Part shown: piece after piece, positions 1 to 6,984 of the stretch
How the letters are laid out: the number at the start of each line of letters is the position of its first letter
Position numbering within the stretch: the first letter of the stretch is position 1
Assembly: GCA_003354055.1 (NCBI GenBank)
Contig: PIVQ01000252.1
Location: forward strand, 1 to 9,338
DNA: 9,338 nt
Direction of reading: 5' to 3'
DNA from: Desulfobacteraceae bacterium
Lineage (GTDB): Bacteria > Desulfobacterota > Desulfobacteria > Desulfobacterales > Desulfobacteraceae
The notes under the pieces: model-generated
What the model was told of the DNA's origin: nothing
Databases searched by the model: none
What the model saw: only the letters and a program-made list of their open reading frames with translations
Position numbers and translations under genes: made by a program

Positions 1-1222
1 TAAGGTTGAAAAAGGTCTGTTTGGGTTCCTGGGCCTTGGCAAAGGCCACAAGATTTTTGGTTAAGCTTCTTCCCTGGAGGGTTTGATTGAATATCAGTTC
101 CAGTGTTTCCCTGATCCCATCATCTTCACAGTCGACCAAGGATAATTCTGCGTTTCCCATGATAATGCCCAGTATGTTGTTAAAATCATGGGCCATCTTT
201 CCTGCAACCTGGCCGACCAGGGCTAACTTTTTTTGTTCACCGGCAATTTTCTGGGCTTTTATTTTTTCCTTTTCCGCCTGTTTCAGAGGAGCCAAGTCCA
301 CATCAATACAGAACACTTCCTGGCCAAGGGGGGTCTCATACATCACATGACTTGAAAAGACAGGCACATCCTTTCCATCTTTACCAACCAGGATGATCTC
401 TTCGGCCGGGATTTTTTCACCATGGTCAATCCATCTGCGGTGACGGGCTTTCATCGTCTTTTTCAGGTGGGCAGGGATGATCAGATCTTCGAGTTTTTTT
501 CCCAGAGCTTCTGCCTGACTGAAGCCATAGAGCTTTTCACTGGCCGCGTTCCAGAAAGTGACGTTTCGGGATTCATCATATCCCTGGACAGATATCCCTG
601 ACATCTCTTCGAGGATGATCCGAAATCTCTTTTCAGAAGCCTGGATCTGTGTTTCTGCCCGTTTTCGGTCAATGGCAATGGCCACCTGATCTGAAACTGC
701 AGACAGAACCTGGAGATCCTGTTTGGAATAGCAATCTTTATTTTCATAGCTTTGGACAGCCATTACTCCGATAACCTTGGATTTGATGACCAATGGGACA
801 CCCATCCATATCAGGGGGACAGGACCCCAGACGCCATTGGCATTGTTTCTTTTTTCAAGGTCCTTTTGCCTGAGCAGTATGGGTTCTCGCTTCTCAACCA
901 CCATGCCTGTGAGGGAGTCTTTCGTATCTAAATGATTAATAATGGGTGAAAAATCATCATCCTGGGTGTCCACATGATAGGGGAAAAAAAGGGTTCCGGA
1001 TTCCTGGTCCACGATGGCGATGAAAAAATTAGTCACGTCAAGAATGGGCTTAAGAGAATTGCGGATGGACGGGTAAAGATCGTCCAGGTTGAGGGTGTGG
1101 TTCACCGCATTGGAAATGGTAAAAAGGGCTTTATTAATCCCCTGAGACTGTTTAAGCCTGGATTCTGAAGATTCCAGTTCCCGGATTCTTTTTTCCAGTT
1201 CTCCAGAGTCGTTTTTTTTCAT
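1..1222 (-). CDS. Sensor histidine kinase, GAF-PAS-HisKA, 3' end outside window
   Basis: The minus strand is open without a stop from an ATG at 1222 to the left edge, giving 407 codons. The protein starts with a charged helical stretch (MKKNDSGELEKRIRELE), has no signal peptide or membrane segment, and so is probably cytoplasmic. A GAF-like domain spans about residues 25-185 (FFIAIVDQES, MGVPLVIKSKVIGVMAVQSY, SAVSDQVAIAID). A PAS domain follows at about 196-310 (NVTFWNAASEKLYGFSQAEA, then GKDGKDVPVFSSH). The HisKA dimerisation segment carries GQVAGKMAHDFNNILG, with the predicted phosphorylated histidine at residue 345. This H-box form is typical of NtrB-like and hybrid kinases. The ATPase domain and any receiver domain lie beyond the window, so the output partner is unknown. 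An AAGG ribosome-binding match (1235-1232) sits 9 nt before the start. It is divergent from the nuclease-helicase genes. The domain class is confident; the ligand sensed is not known. Confidence 0.9.
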   Translation of the reverse strand, partial: MKKNDSGELEKRIRELESSESRLKQSQGINKALFTISNAVNHTLNLDDLYPSIRNSLKPILDVTNFFIAIVDQESGTLFFPYHVDTQDDDFSPIINHLDTKDSLTGMVVEKREPILLRQKDLEKRNNANGVWGPVPLIWMGVPLVIKSKVIGVMAVQSYENKDCYSKQDLQVLSAVSDQVAIAIDRKRAETQIQASEKRFRIILEEMSGISVQGYDESRNVTFWNAASEKLYGFSQAEALGKKLEDLIIPAHLKKTMKARHRRWIDHGEKIPAEEIILVGKDGKDVPVFSSHVMYETPLGQEVFCIDVDLAPLKQAEKEKIKAQKIAGEQKKLALVGQVAGKMAHDFNNILGIIMGNAELSLVDCEDDGIRETLELIFNQTLQGRSLTKNLVAFAKAQEPKQTFFNL

Positions 1223-1231
1223 AGCTGAGGA

Positions 1232-1236
1232 CCTTC
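1232..1236 (-). promoter_or_regulatory. Ribosome-binding site of the histidine kinase
   Basis: On the minus strand GAAGG lies 9 nt upstream of the ATG at 1222. It is a short Shine-Dalgarno match at acceptable spacing and supports this ATG as the start; no upstream in-frame alternative is better placed. Confidence 0.5.
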
Positions 1237-1246
1237 ATCATATTGG

Positions 1247-1282
1247 ATTATATATTATAAAGGATGTTTGAGCTTTGTTTTG
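1247..1282 (-). promoter_or_regulatory. Candidate sigma70-type promoter for the histidine kinase
   Basis: Reading the minus strand, two perfect TATAAT hexamers occur almost end to end (1259-1254 and 1252-1247), 25-32 nt upstream of the kinase start. No good -35 box accompanies them: the best at 16-nt spacing from the first hexamer is AAAACA (1281-1276), which matches only three of six consensus positions. The stretch is AT-rich, so one or both hexamers could be chance. An activator-dependent promoter would fit the missing -35, but that is inference. Confidence 0.3.
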
Positions 1283-1350
1283 TGGCAGCGATTGTAAAAT
1301 GGAAAAACATGTTTTGTAAAGAATTTAAGGAAGAATCCCAAATAAAATGA

Positions 1351-1379
1351 TTGGCATATTTTAACTTGGGTACTATGGT
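1351..1379 (+). promoter_or_regulatory. Candidate sigma70-type promoter for the nuclease-helicase operon
   Basis: TTGGCA (1351-1356, five of six matches to TTGACA) and TATGGT (1374-1379, four of six matches to TATAAT) are separated by exactly 17 nt on the plus strand. Transcription from here would give a leader of about 165 nt before the EEP gene start at 1550. This is the best pair I found in the gap, but matches of this quality arise by chance in AT-rich DNA. A second, weaker pair is TTGACT (1379-1384) with CATGCT (1402-1407), also at 17-nt spacing. Confidence 0.25.
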
Positions 1380-1421
1380 TGACTATGATTCGGGAATATC
1401 GCATGCTTAAGGTGTGGCGTT

Positions 1422-1433
1422 AAATTTAAATTT
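1422..1433. repeat. 12-bp perfect palindrome AAATTTAAATTT
   Basis: The sequence AAATTTAAATTT equals its own reverse complement. It lies between the candidate plus-strand promoter and the EEP gene start, a position where an operator would act. Being composed only of A and T, it has low information content and may be chance. No second copy is seen in the gap. Confidence 0.3.
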
Positions 1434-1539
1434 CCCGGTACAAAATTGACCATTCTAAGTGAATAGCCGTCGATGGAAATGCCACGCCAACTATCTGGGT
1501 GGTTTGTTTTTGATGCTCCGCTTATCCAAATTGTATCAT

Positions 1540-1544
1540 GAGGA
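1540..1544 (+). promoter_or_regulatory. Ribosome-binding site that decides the EEP gene start
   Basis: GAGGA lies 5 nt before the ATG at 1550. A second in-frame ATG at 1538 overlaps this site and has no Shine-Dalgarno match upstream of it, so initiation at 1550 is preferred. Confidence 0.6.
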
Positions 1545-1549
1545 AAAAT

Positions 1550-2344
1550 ATGAGCCCTGACAACAGCAGTATTACCATCATGACCATGAATTTAAGGTTT
1601 GGTCTGGCAAAGGATGGGGAAAATAAATGGGAGAACAGAAAGCCTCTGGTGGCGGAGATACTAAACAGGTATCCGGCGGATTTTATCGGATTCCAGGAGG
1701 TCAATCATTTTCAGGCCAGGTTTCTGGAACGTAATTTGCCCGCTCACAATCACATCGGCTGGTACAATGAAGGCACAGCCTGGTGGCAGAGCAATATGAT
1801 ATTTCATCACAACAGCTGGTCCTGTATAGGGAACCGCCACCATTTTTTAAGCAAAACCCCTGATCTGCCCTCAAAGCTTTCCGGTTCCAAATGGCCCCGG
1901 CAATGTGTGGTGGGCTGGTTTCAAAACGGGGATAAAGAGCTTCTGGCAGTGAACACACACTTTGATTTCGATTCCGGTGTCCAGGCAAGGAGTGCAGATC
2001 TGGTTGTGGAATTTTTAAACCGGTTTCCGGCAGGCCTGCCGGTTGTCATTACCGGAGATTTTAATTCAAATCCCGGATCCCCTGCCTACGAACGGTTTCT
2101 GGCCCATGGGTTTAAAGAGGTGTTTTCAGATCGGGACATGACCACCTTTCATGAATTTGAAGGCAGGGAAACCGGCATGCACATTGACTGGATTCTTTAT
2201 CGGGGGGACTTAAACGTGTTCACCCGCCAGGTGGTCATGGATGATTTTTCCGGCAGATTCCCCTCTGACCACTACCCGGTAAGATCTGTACTGGGCTTGG
2301 AAAACCGGGTGGCCTCTGACAATGAAAATGGCGAGATTCCATGA
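1550..2344 (+). CDS. Endonuclease/exonuclease/phosphatase (EEP) family protein
   Basis: The 264-residue protein has the ordered metal-dependent phosphodiesterase motifs of the EEP superfamily (exonuclease III, DNase I, inositol phosphatases). These are MNLRFG with Asn14, FQEV with Glu50, NTHFD with His137, GDFNSNPGS with Asp170 and Asn172, IDWIL with Asp213, and the terminal SDHYPV with Asp240 and His241. All expected catalytic positions are present, so it should be active. There is no signal peptide, which suggests a cytoplasmic protein. The opening (WENRK, then PADFIGFQEV) resembles small bacterial EEP proteins of unknown substrate rather than exonuclease III itself. The usual GExxxIFY-like segment is replaced by EGTAWWQSNMIF around residues 75-86. 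The stop overlaps the lhr start as ATGA, implying translational coupling. Family is confident; whether the substrate is DNA, RNA or a small phosphodiester is open. Confidence 0.87.
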   Translation: MSPDNSSITIMTMNLRFGLAKDGENKWENRKPLVAEILNRYPADFIGFQEVNHFQARFLERNLPAHNHIGWYNEGTAWWQSNMIFHHNSWSCIGNRHHFLSKTPDLPSKLSGSKWPRQCVVGWFQNGDKELLAVNTHFDFDSGVQARSADLVVEFLNRFPAGLPVVITGDFNSNPGSPAYERFLAHGFKEVFSDRDMTTFHEFEGRETGMHIDWILYRGDLNVFTRQVVMDDFSGRFPSDHYPVRSVLGLENRVASDNENGEIP

Positions 2345-5300
2345 GCCCTGGTTTAGACGCTTTTCACCCCTTGATCCGAGAGTGGTTTGCAGCAAAATTT
2401 GGCCGGCTCACAGATGTCCAGGCCGAGGCCTGGCCGGCCATTGCCCGTCAGGAGCACCTCCTGGTCACAGCCCCCACAGGATCGGGAAAAACCCTTACCG
2501 CATTTTTGTGGGCTATCAATCAGTTGGCGGTCGGGCAGTTGGCAGTCGGGCAGTTGGCCGCAGGCGACTGGTCTACGGGCCAGGTCCGGGTGCTTTACGT
2601 ATCTCCCCTAAAGGCCCTGAACAATGATATTCAGCAGAATTTAATCCGGCCGCTGGCCCAGATCCGGGCCAAATTTGAGGCCGCAGGTGAACGCTTTCCA
2701 AATATCCGGGTATTGACCCGGAGCGGGGACACCCCTCAAAAAGACCGGCGAAAGATGAGCATACATCCCCCGGAAATCCTCATCACCACTCCTGAGAGCC
2801 TGAATTTATTGCTCAGTTCCGCATCGGGTTGTGCAATCTTAGGGGGAGTGAACACCGTGATCCTGGATGAAATTCATGCCTGTGCGGGAAACAAACGGGG
2901 GGTGCATCTGATCACTGCTGTGGACCGTCTGGTACGGCTGTCCGGTGAGTTCCAGCGGATTGCCCTGTCCGCCACTCTGGAAAACCTTGATCCCATAGCC
3001 CGGATGATCGGGGGATACCGGTTGTCCGGCAGTGTCCATGCCCCGGAATATACCTTAAGGCCTGTGACCCGGATTGCATCAGGAATCCAAAAGCGATACC
3101 GGTTGAAAATCTGTTATCCGGATCGGCCCGGACCGGAAGATCCGGATGAAGATGAAGATAATTCCGTCTGGGATCTGCTGGCGGAATCCTTCAGGGACAG
3201 GATTGTAAAGAACCGGTCCACCCTCTTGTTTGCCAATGGGCGCCGGCTGTGTGAAAAACTGACCTATAAGGTGAACCGTGCGGCGGGTCAGCTTCTGGCC
3301 TATTCCCACCACGGGTCTCTGTCCAAGGATCTTAGAAAGGATGTGGAAGAGCGGCTTCGGACAGGCGGGTTAAAGGCCATCGTGGCTACAAGTTCCCTGG
3401 AAATGGGCATTGATATCGGAGATCTGGATGAGGTGATCATGGTCCAGTCTCCCTTTTCAGTGTCCTCCGCTGTCCAGCGGCTGGGCCGGGCAGGTCATCA
3501 GGTGGGCCAATCCAGTGCCGGCCGTCTTTACCCGGCCCATGCCCAGGATCTGATTGCTTCTGCAGTACTGGCCCGGGCCATTCATGAAAGAGATATTGAG
3601 CCCCTTCGGCCTGTGAACGGTCCTCTGGATGTCCTTGCCCAGATTCTGATTTCCATGGTGGGGAGGGAAACCTGGGATGTGGATGAATTATACGCCTTCA
3701 TCCGGACCTCAGCCCCCTATCAAGGTCTTGCGCGTACGCAGTTTGACCTGGTCCTGAATATGCTGGAGGGGCGCTATGCCCGCACCCGAATCCGGGATCT
3801 TCAGCCCAGAATCTCATTTGATCGTCTGGATAATACTGTGACCATCAAAAAAGGGGCGACCCTGGCCCTGTACATGTCCGGCGGCACCATCCCCGACCGG
3901 GGATATTATAAGCTTCGCCATTCCCAGACCAATGCCCGTATCGGAGAACTGGATGAGGAATATGTCTGGGAGGCCAAGGTGGGGCAGATTGCCACCGTGG
4001 GCAGCCAGAACTGGAAGATCACCCGGATTACCCATAACGACGTCTTTGCCCTGCCCGCCGGGAACCGGGGCATGGATGCACCGTTCTGGATTGCCGAAGG
4101 CATGAACCGTGACTTCCATTTCTCCAGCCGCATGGCCGGGTTTCTGGAACTAACGGACCTTGCCCTGTCCAAGGGGGCTGAGGAGAGGGATGCTTTTTTA
4201 AAAGAGCTTACTTCAACCTACTGCATGGATGAGACCGGTGCCGCTGAACTCATAAAATTCTGCCGCAGCCAGATCGACATCGCGCCCTTGCCCCACCGCC
4301 ACCACCTTCTCCTGGAGTATGTCCGGTCGGGTCCAGGCGCGAGCCCCGGCACTATGCTGGTGATCCACACCCTTTGGGGCGGACGGGTTAACCGTCCCTT
4401 TGCCCTGGCCCTGGAAGCCGCCTGGACAGAACATTTTAAAGAGCGGCCTGAAATTTTTCCGGGCAATGATGCGGTTATTGTTCAACTGCCGGGCCCGGTG
4501 GATCCGGAGGAGTTGCTCTCCCTGGTCACCGGGGAAAACCTTGAGCATCTGGTCCGCCGGCAGCTGGAATCCTCCGGCTTTTTCGGGGCGAGATTCAGGG
4601 AATGTGCAGGCCGTGCCCTGCTGGTAACAAGGAACCGGATCAACCAGCGGATGCCGTTGTGGATGACCCGCCTGCAGTCCCAGAAACTCATGGAAAATAT
4701 CCTGAGTCTTCCGGATTTCCCCATCCTTCTGGAAACCTGGCGTACCTGCCTTCAGGATGAATTTGACATGCCTGCCCTGACCCGGGTGCTGGATGAGCTG
4801 GCCTGTGGGGAAATTACATGGTCCGTGGCCCATACCGCTAAACCCAGCCCCTTTGCAGCTGCCATGGCCTGGAATCAGATCAATCAATATATGTACCGGG
4901 AAGACCAGCCCGCCTCCGACCCCTCCGGCCTGAAAGACAATTTAATCAAAGAGGCGCTGTACGCCGCTGATCTCAGACCGAAGATTTCACGGGAGATGGT
5001 CAGTATCTTTGAAATCAAACGCCAGCGGCTTGCTCCGGGTTATGGCCCGGATAATCCCCGGGATCTGTGCGACTGGGTCAAAGACCGGGTGGTCATTCCC
5101 GTTGAAGAGTGGGATGATCTGGTTCAGGCGTTAGGGGGTAGCCCGGGGGATAGTTTGGGAGACAGTCCGGATGCACTTTTGGAGCGGACCTGCGAGAAGC
5201 TTGCGCTTCTGAGTACCGGTGACGGGACCTGTGTGGCTGCCAGGGAAATGATCAATGATATCCTGGCTATGTGGTATGCACCTGGAGATATTCCTGAGGT

Positions 5301-6984
5301 CAGGGATATGAATGGCCGGACTCTGCCATTGGAGGATGGACAGTCAGATCAACCAGATCCGGAACTGGGGCTTTCCCTGTTTGCCCAATGGCTTTCCTAT
5401 TACGGTCCGAAATCATCTGACTTCTGCCTTTCCAGCCTGGGGCTTGAGAAACGCATCCTGACCGGGTTTATTTCAGATTTGATAGAAACAAAATCCCTGG
5501 TTGCAGGCCAACTTCTGATCGATGGACAAGATGATGATATTTGTGATGCCCGGAATCTTGAAATTCTCATCCGCATGCACAGGGCGGCCAACCGGCCCGG
5601 GTTTGATCCGCTTGACCTGGATCTGCTGCCCCTGTTTCTGGCAGACTGCCAGGGTCTGACTCAAAAAGACCGGGAGCAAACCTATGACAGTCTGGATATT
5701 CTCTTTGACAGCCTTGAACAACTGGCCTGCCTCCCCCTGCCGGCAGGGCTCTGGGAAACCGATGTGCTGCCGGCCCGGATTTATCCATATCATCCCTCCT
5801 TTCTGGACAGTCTCATGCAGGAGGGAGAGATCCTGTGGCTGGGACAGGACAAAGAACGGATCATGTTCTGCTTTGAACCTGATCTGGATTTTTTAAGGCC
5901 AGAGGATGAACCGGCGGATGAACCGGCGGATGAACCAGCGGATGAACCAGTGAGTAAGGAAATTGTCGTCGATGTTTGGGAAAAGATCTTTAAGGAGCCT
6001 GACAGCCGCCATGACTTTTTTGCCCTTCAGACCCTGAGCGGGTATCGCAGCCAGGACCTTGTCGGTAAGATCTGGGACCGGGTGTGGCAGGGGCAATTGA
6101 CCAACACCACCTTTCTGGCGTTGCGAAAAGGTATTGAAAATAAGTTTAAACTGCCTAAAACCCCGGGGAATTTTAAGGGGCAGGCAGGGCGTTCCGGGCG
6201 GGGGCGGTACCGGGGCAGAGCCGGACGGCGCTCTTCCGGCTTGACCGGAACCGGCTTTTCCAGGACTGAGCTTGCCAGACGGCAGGGAGCTCTCCCGCTG
6301 GCAGGACTTTGGTTTCAACCGGCTGTGGATGATCAGGCACAGGATCTGGTGGAGACTGAGGCCATGAATCGCGATCGGGTCAGGGTCTTGCTTGACCGGT
6401 ACGGTATCTTGTTCCGGGAACTGCTGGCCAGGGAACTGCCCGGCTTCAGATGGAAACATTTATTTAAATCCCTTTATCTCATGGAGTTGTCTGGGGAGGT
6501 GCTGGCCGGGTCTTTTTTCAAAGGGATTTCCGGGCCCCAGTTTATTTCCCACAAGGCCTTTCGCAGGCTTTCGAACGGCCTGGACACTGATGCGGTCTAT
6601 TGGTTGAATGCCATGGACCCGGCATCAATCTGCGGTCTCGGGCCCATGGTCCGGAATCTTAAGCTACCCAAACGATTGCCCGGTACCCATCTGGTTTACA
6701 GGGGCAGGGAACTTATGCTGGTGTCCCAACGCCGTGCCAGGGAACTTGTCATCCATGTCCCGCCTGATGATGAGCGCCTGCCCGAATACCTGACCCCGAT
6801 TGTCCACATGATGTCCCGAACCTTTAGTCCGGTCACCCATATCTCCATTGACACCATTAACGGGGAAAATGCTGCCCAAAGCCCTTACCGGGAAATATTC
6901 GATGCCCTGTTTGAAGTGGCGGCCGGCCATAAATCGCTGGATCTTTATCAAAGGAGAGATCGTGACCCACGTGAGCCAAAATAG
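2341..6984 (+). CDS. lhr: Lhr-type superfamily 2 helicase, long form
   Basis: This 1547-residue protein is close to the roughly 1540 residues of E. coli Lhr and appears complete. Lhr proteins are ATP-dependent 3'-5' translocases on single-stranded nucleic acid, linked to DNA repair. The helicase core shows Walker A APTGSGKT (44-51), VSPLKALNND (motif Ia), TTPESLNLLL, Walker B DEIH (176-179), SAT (210-212), ATSSLEMGIDIG (349-360) and QRLGRAGH (379-386). Winged-helix and Lhr-specific domains follow to about residue 880. The C-terminal part carries HPSFLDSL...GEILWLG (1151-1168) and then a basic RG-rich linker (1281-1300). Beyond that is a segment like the AlkZ/YcaQ glycosylase fold (RYGILFRE, 1353-1360; GSFFKGISGPQF, 1390-1401; DPASICGLG). 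In E. coli this C-terminal half has been linked to uracil-DNA glycosylase activity. Its ATG overlaps the EEP stop, and its end overlaps the next gene by 23 nt. Three in-frame tandem repeats are unusual. Confidence 0.95.
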   Translation: MSPGLDAFHPLIREWFAAKFGRLTDVQAEAWPAIARQEHLLVTAPTGSGKTLTAFLWAINQLAVGQLAVGQLAAGDWSTGQVRVLYVSPLKALNNDIQQNLIRPLAQIRAKFEAAGERFPNIRVLTRSGDTPQKDRRKMSIHPPEILITTPESLNLLLSSASGCAILGGVNTVILDEIHACAGNKRGVHLITAVDRLVRLSGEFQRIALSATLENLDPIARMIGGYRLSGSVHAPEYTLRPVTRIASGIQKRYRLKICYPDRPGPEDPDEDEDNSVWDLLAESFRDRIVKNRSTLLFANGRRLCEKLTYKVNRAAGQLLAYSHHGSLSKDLRKDVEERLRTGGLKAIVATSSLEMGIDIGDLDEVIMVQSPFSVSSAVQRLGRAGHQVGQSSAGRLYPAHAQDLIASAVLARAIHERDIEPLRPVNGPLDVLAQILISMVGRETWDVDELYAFIRTSAPYQGLARTQFDLVLNMLEGRYARTRIRDLQPRISFDRLDNTVTIKKGATLALYMSGGTIPDRGYYKLRHSQTNARIGELDEEYVWEAKVGQIATVGSQNWKITRITHNDVFALPAGNRGMDAPFWIAEGMNRDFHFSSRMAGFLELTDLALSKGAEERDAFLKELTSTYCMDETGAAELIKFCRSQIDIAPLPHRHHLLLEYVRSGPGASPGTMLVIHTLWGGRVNRPFALALEAAWTEHFKERPEIFPGNDAVIVQLPGPVDPEELLSLVTGENLEHLVRRQLESSGFFGARFRECAGRALLVTRNRINQRMPLWMTRLQSQKLMENILSLPDFPILLETWRTCLQDEFDMPALTRVLDELACGEITWSVAHTAKPSPFAAAMAWNQINQYMYREDQPASDPSGLKDNLIKEALYAADLRPKISREMVSIFEIKRQRLAPGYGPDNPRDLCDWVKDRVVIPVEEWDDLVQALGGSPGDSLGDSPDALLERTCEKLALLSTGDGTCVAAREMINDILAMWYAPGDIPEVRDMNGRTLPLEDGQSDQPDPELGLSLFAQWLSYYGPKSSDFCLSSLGLEKRILTGFISDLIETKSLVAGQLLIDGQDDDICDARNLEILIRMHRAANRPGFDPLDLDLLPLFLADCQGLTQKDREQTYDSLDILFDSLEQLACLPLPAGLWETDVLPARIYPYHPSFLDSLMQEGEILWLGQDKERIMFCFEPDLDFLRPEDEPADEPADEPADEPVSKEIVVDVWEKIFKEPDSRHDFFALQTLSGYRSQDLVGKIWDRVWQGQLTNTTFLALRKGIENKFKLPKTPGNFKGQAGRSGRGRYRGRAGRRSSGLTGTGFSRTELARRQGALPLAGLWFQPAVDDQAQDLVETEAMNRDRVRVLLDRYGILFRELLARELPGFRWKHLFKSLYLMELSGEVLAGSFFKGISGPQFISHKAFRRLSNGLDTDAVYWLNAMDPASICGLGPMVRNLKLPKRLPGTHLVYRGRELMLVSQRRARELVIHVPPDDERLPEYLTPIVHMMSRTFSPVTHISIDTINGENAAQSPYREIFDALFEVAAGHKSLDLYQRRDRDPREPK
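2521..2565 (+). repeat. Three copies of a 15-bp in-frame repeat in lhr
   Basis: The unit CAGTTGGCGGTCGGG occurs three times in tandem; the second copy differs at one base and the third at several. It encodes QLAVG-QLAVG-QLAAG (residues 61-75), between helicase motifs I and Ia. Other Lhr proteins have a variable linker there. Being a multiple of three, copy-number change would keep the frame. Confidence 0.85.
5137..5172 (+). repeat. Degenerate three-copy 12-bp repeat in lhr
   Basis: Three successive four-codon units encode GSPG-DSLG-DSPD (residues 933-944). Codons agree in pattern (G/D-S-P/L-G/D) but the DNA copies have diverged. The segment looks like a flexible hydrophilic linker between folded parts of the C-terminal region. 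It is weaker than the other two repeats in this gene. Confidence 0.5.
5905..5952 (+). repeat. Four copies of a 12-bp in-frame repeat in lhr
   Basis: The unit GATGAACCGGCG is present twice exactly, then as GATGAACCAGCG and GATGAACCAGTG. It encodes DEPA-DEPA-DEPA-DEPV (residues 1189-1204), an acidic proline-rich linker shortly after the winged-helix-like GEILWLG segment and before the RG-rich basic linker. High copy identity suggests recent slippage expansion. Confidence 0.9.
6950..6956 (+). promoter_or_regulatory. Ribosome-binding site of the ATC-hydrolase-like gene, inside lhr
   Basis: AAAGGAG lies 5 nt before a GTG at 6962, within the last codons of lhr. This strong match fixes the GTG as the start in preference to the in-frame ATG at 6848, deep in lhr, or a second GTG at 6971. 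Confidence 0.75.

Larger units (their letters stand above)
1223..1549. other. Divergent intergenic region
   Basis: This stretch of about 330 nt separates the minus-strand kinase from the plus-strand nuclease start and is visibly richer in A and T than the flanking coding DNA. It must hold the promoters of both transcription units. I see candidate promoter elements on each strand and one 12-bp palindrome, described separately. There is no tRNA, no convincing riboswitch fold, no terminator hairpin with a T-run, and no repeat family. The only small reading frame is a 28-codon one that I do not consider real. Confidence 0.7.

Noticed and set aside
481..747. 88-codon minus-strand frame overlapping the histidine kinase
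   Set aside because: It lies in another frame of the same strand as the kinase, whose GAF and PAS motifs read through this stretch without interruption.
974..1168. 64-codon plus-strand frame opposite the kinase GAF region
   Set aside because: It is antisense to the well-supported kinase coding frame and has no recognisable features.
1264..1350. 28-codon reading frame in the intergenic region beginning MFELCFVAAIVKWKN
   Set aside because: The only purine-rich match (AAAGG) abuts the ATG, too close for initiation; there is no recognisable domain, and a frame this short is expected by chance.
1351..1366. Possible sigma54 promoter (TGGCA start)
   Set aside because: The downstream TTGC element at the required spacing is missing, so the -24/-12 pattern is not met.
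1538..1549. Earlier ATG as the start of the EEP gene
   Set aside because: No Shine-Dalgarno match precedes it, while the ATG at 1550 has GAGGA 5 nt upstream.
2521..2565. CRISPR-like or mobile-element repeat
   Set aside because: The copies are directly adjacent with no spacers, lie in frame within lhr, and have no flanking inverted repeats or target duplication.
4213..4887. 224-codon minus-strand open frame inside lhr, and similar long antisense frames elsewhere (5893-6459, 8075-8575)
   Set aside because: These lie opposite genes with complete motif sets. Their sequences are rich in proline, glycine and arginine with no domain, as expected of antisense shadows in GC-rich codons.
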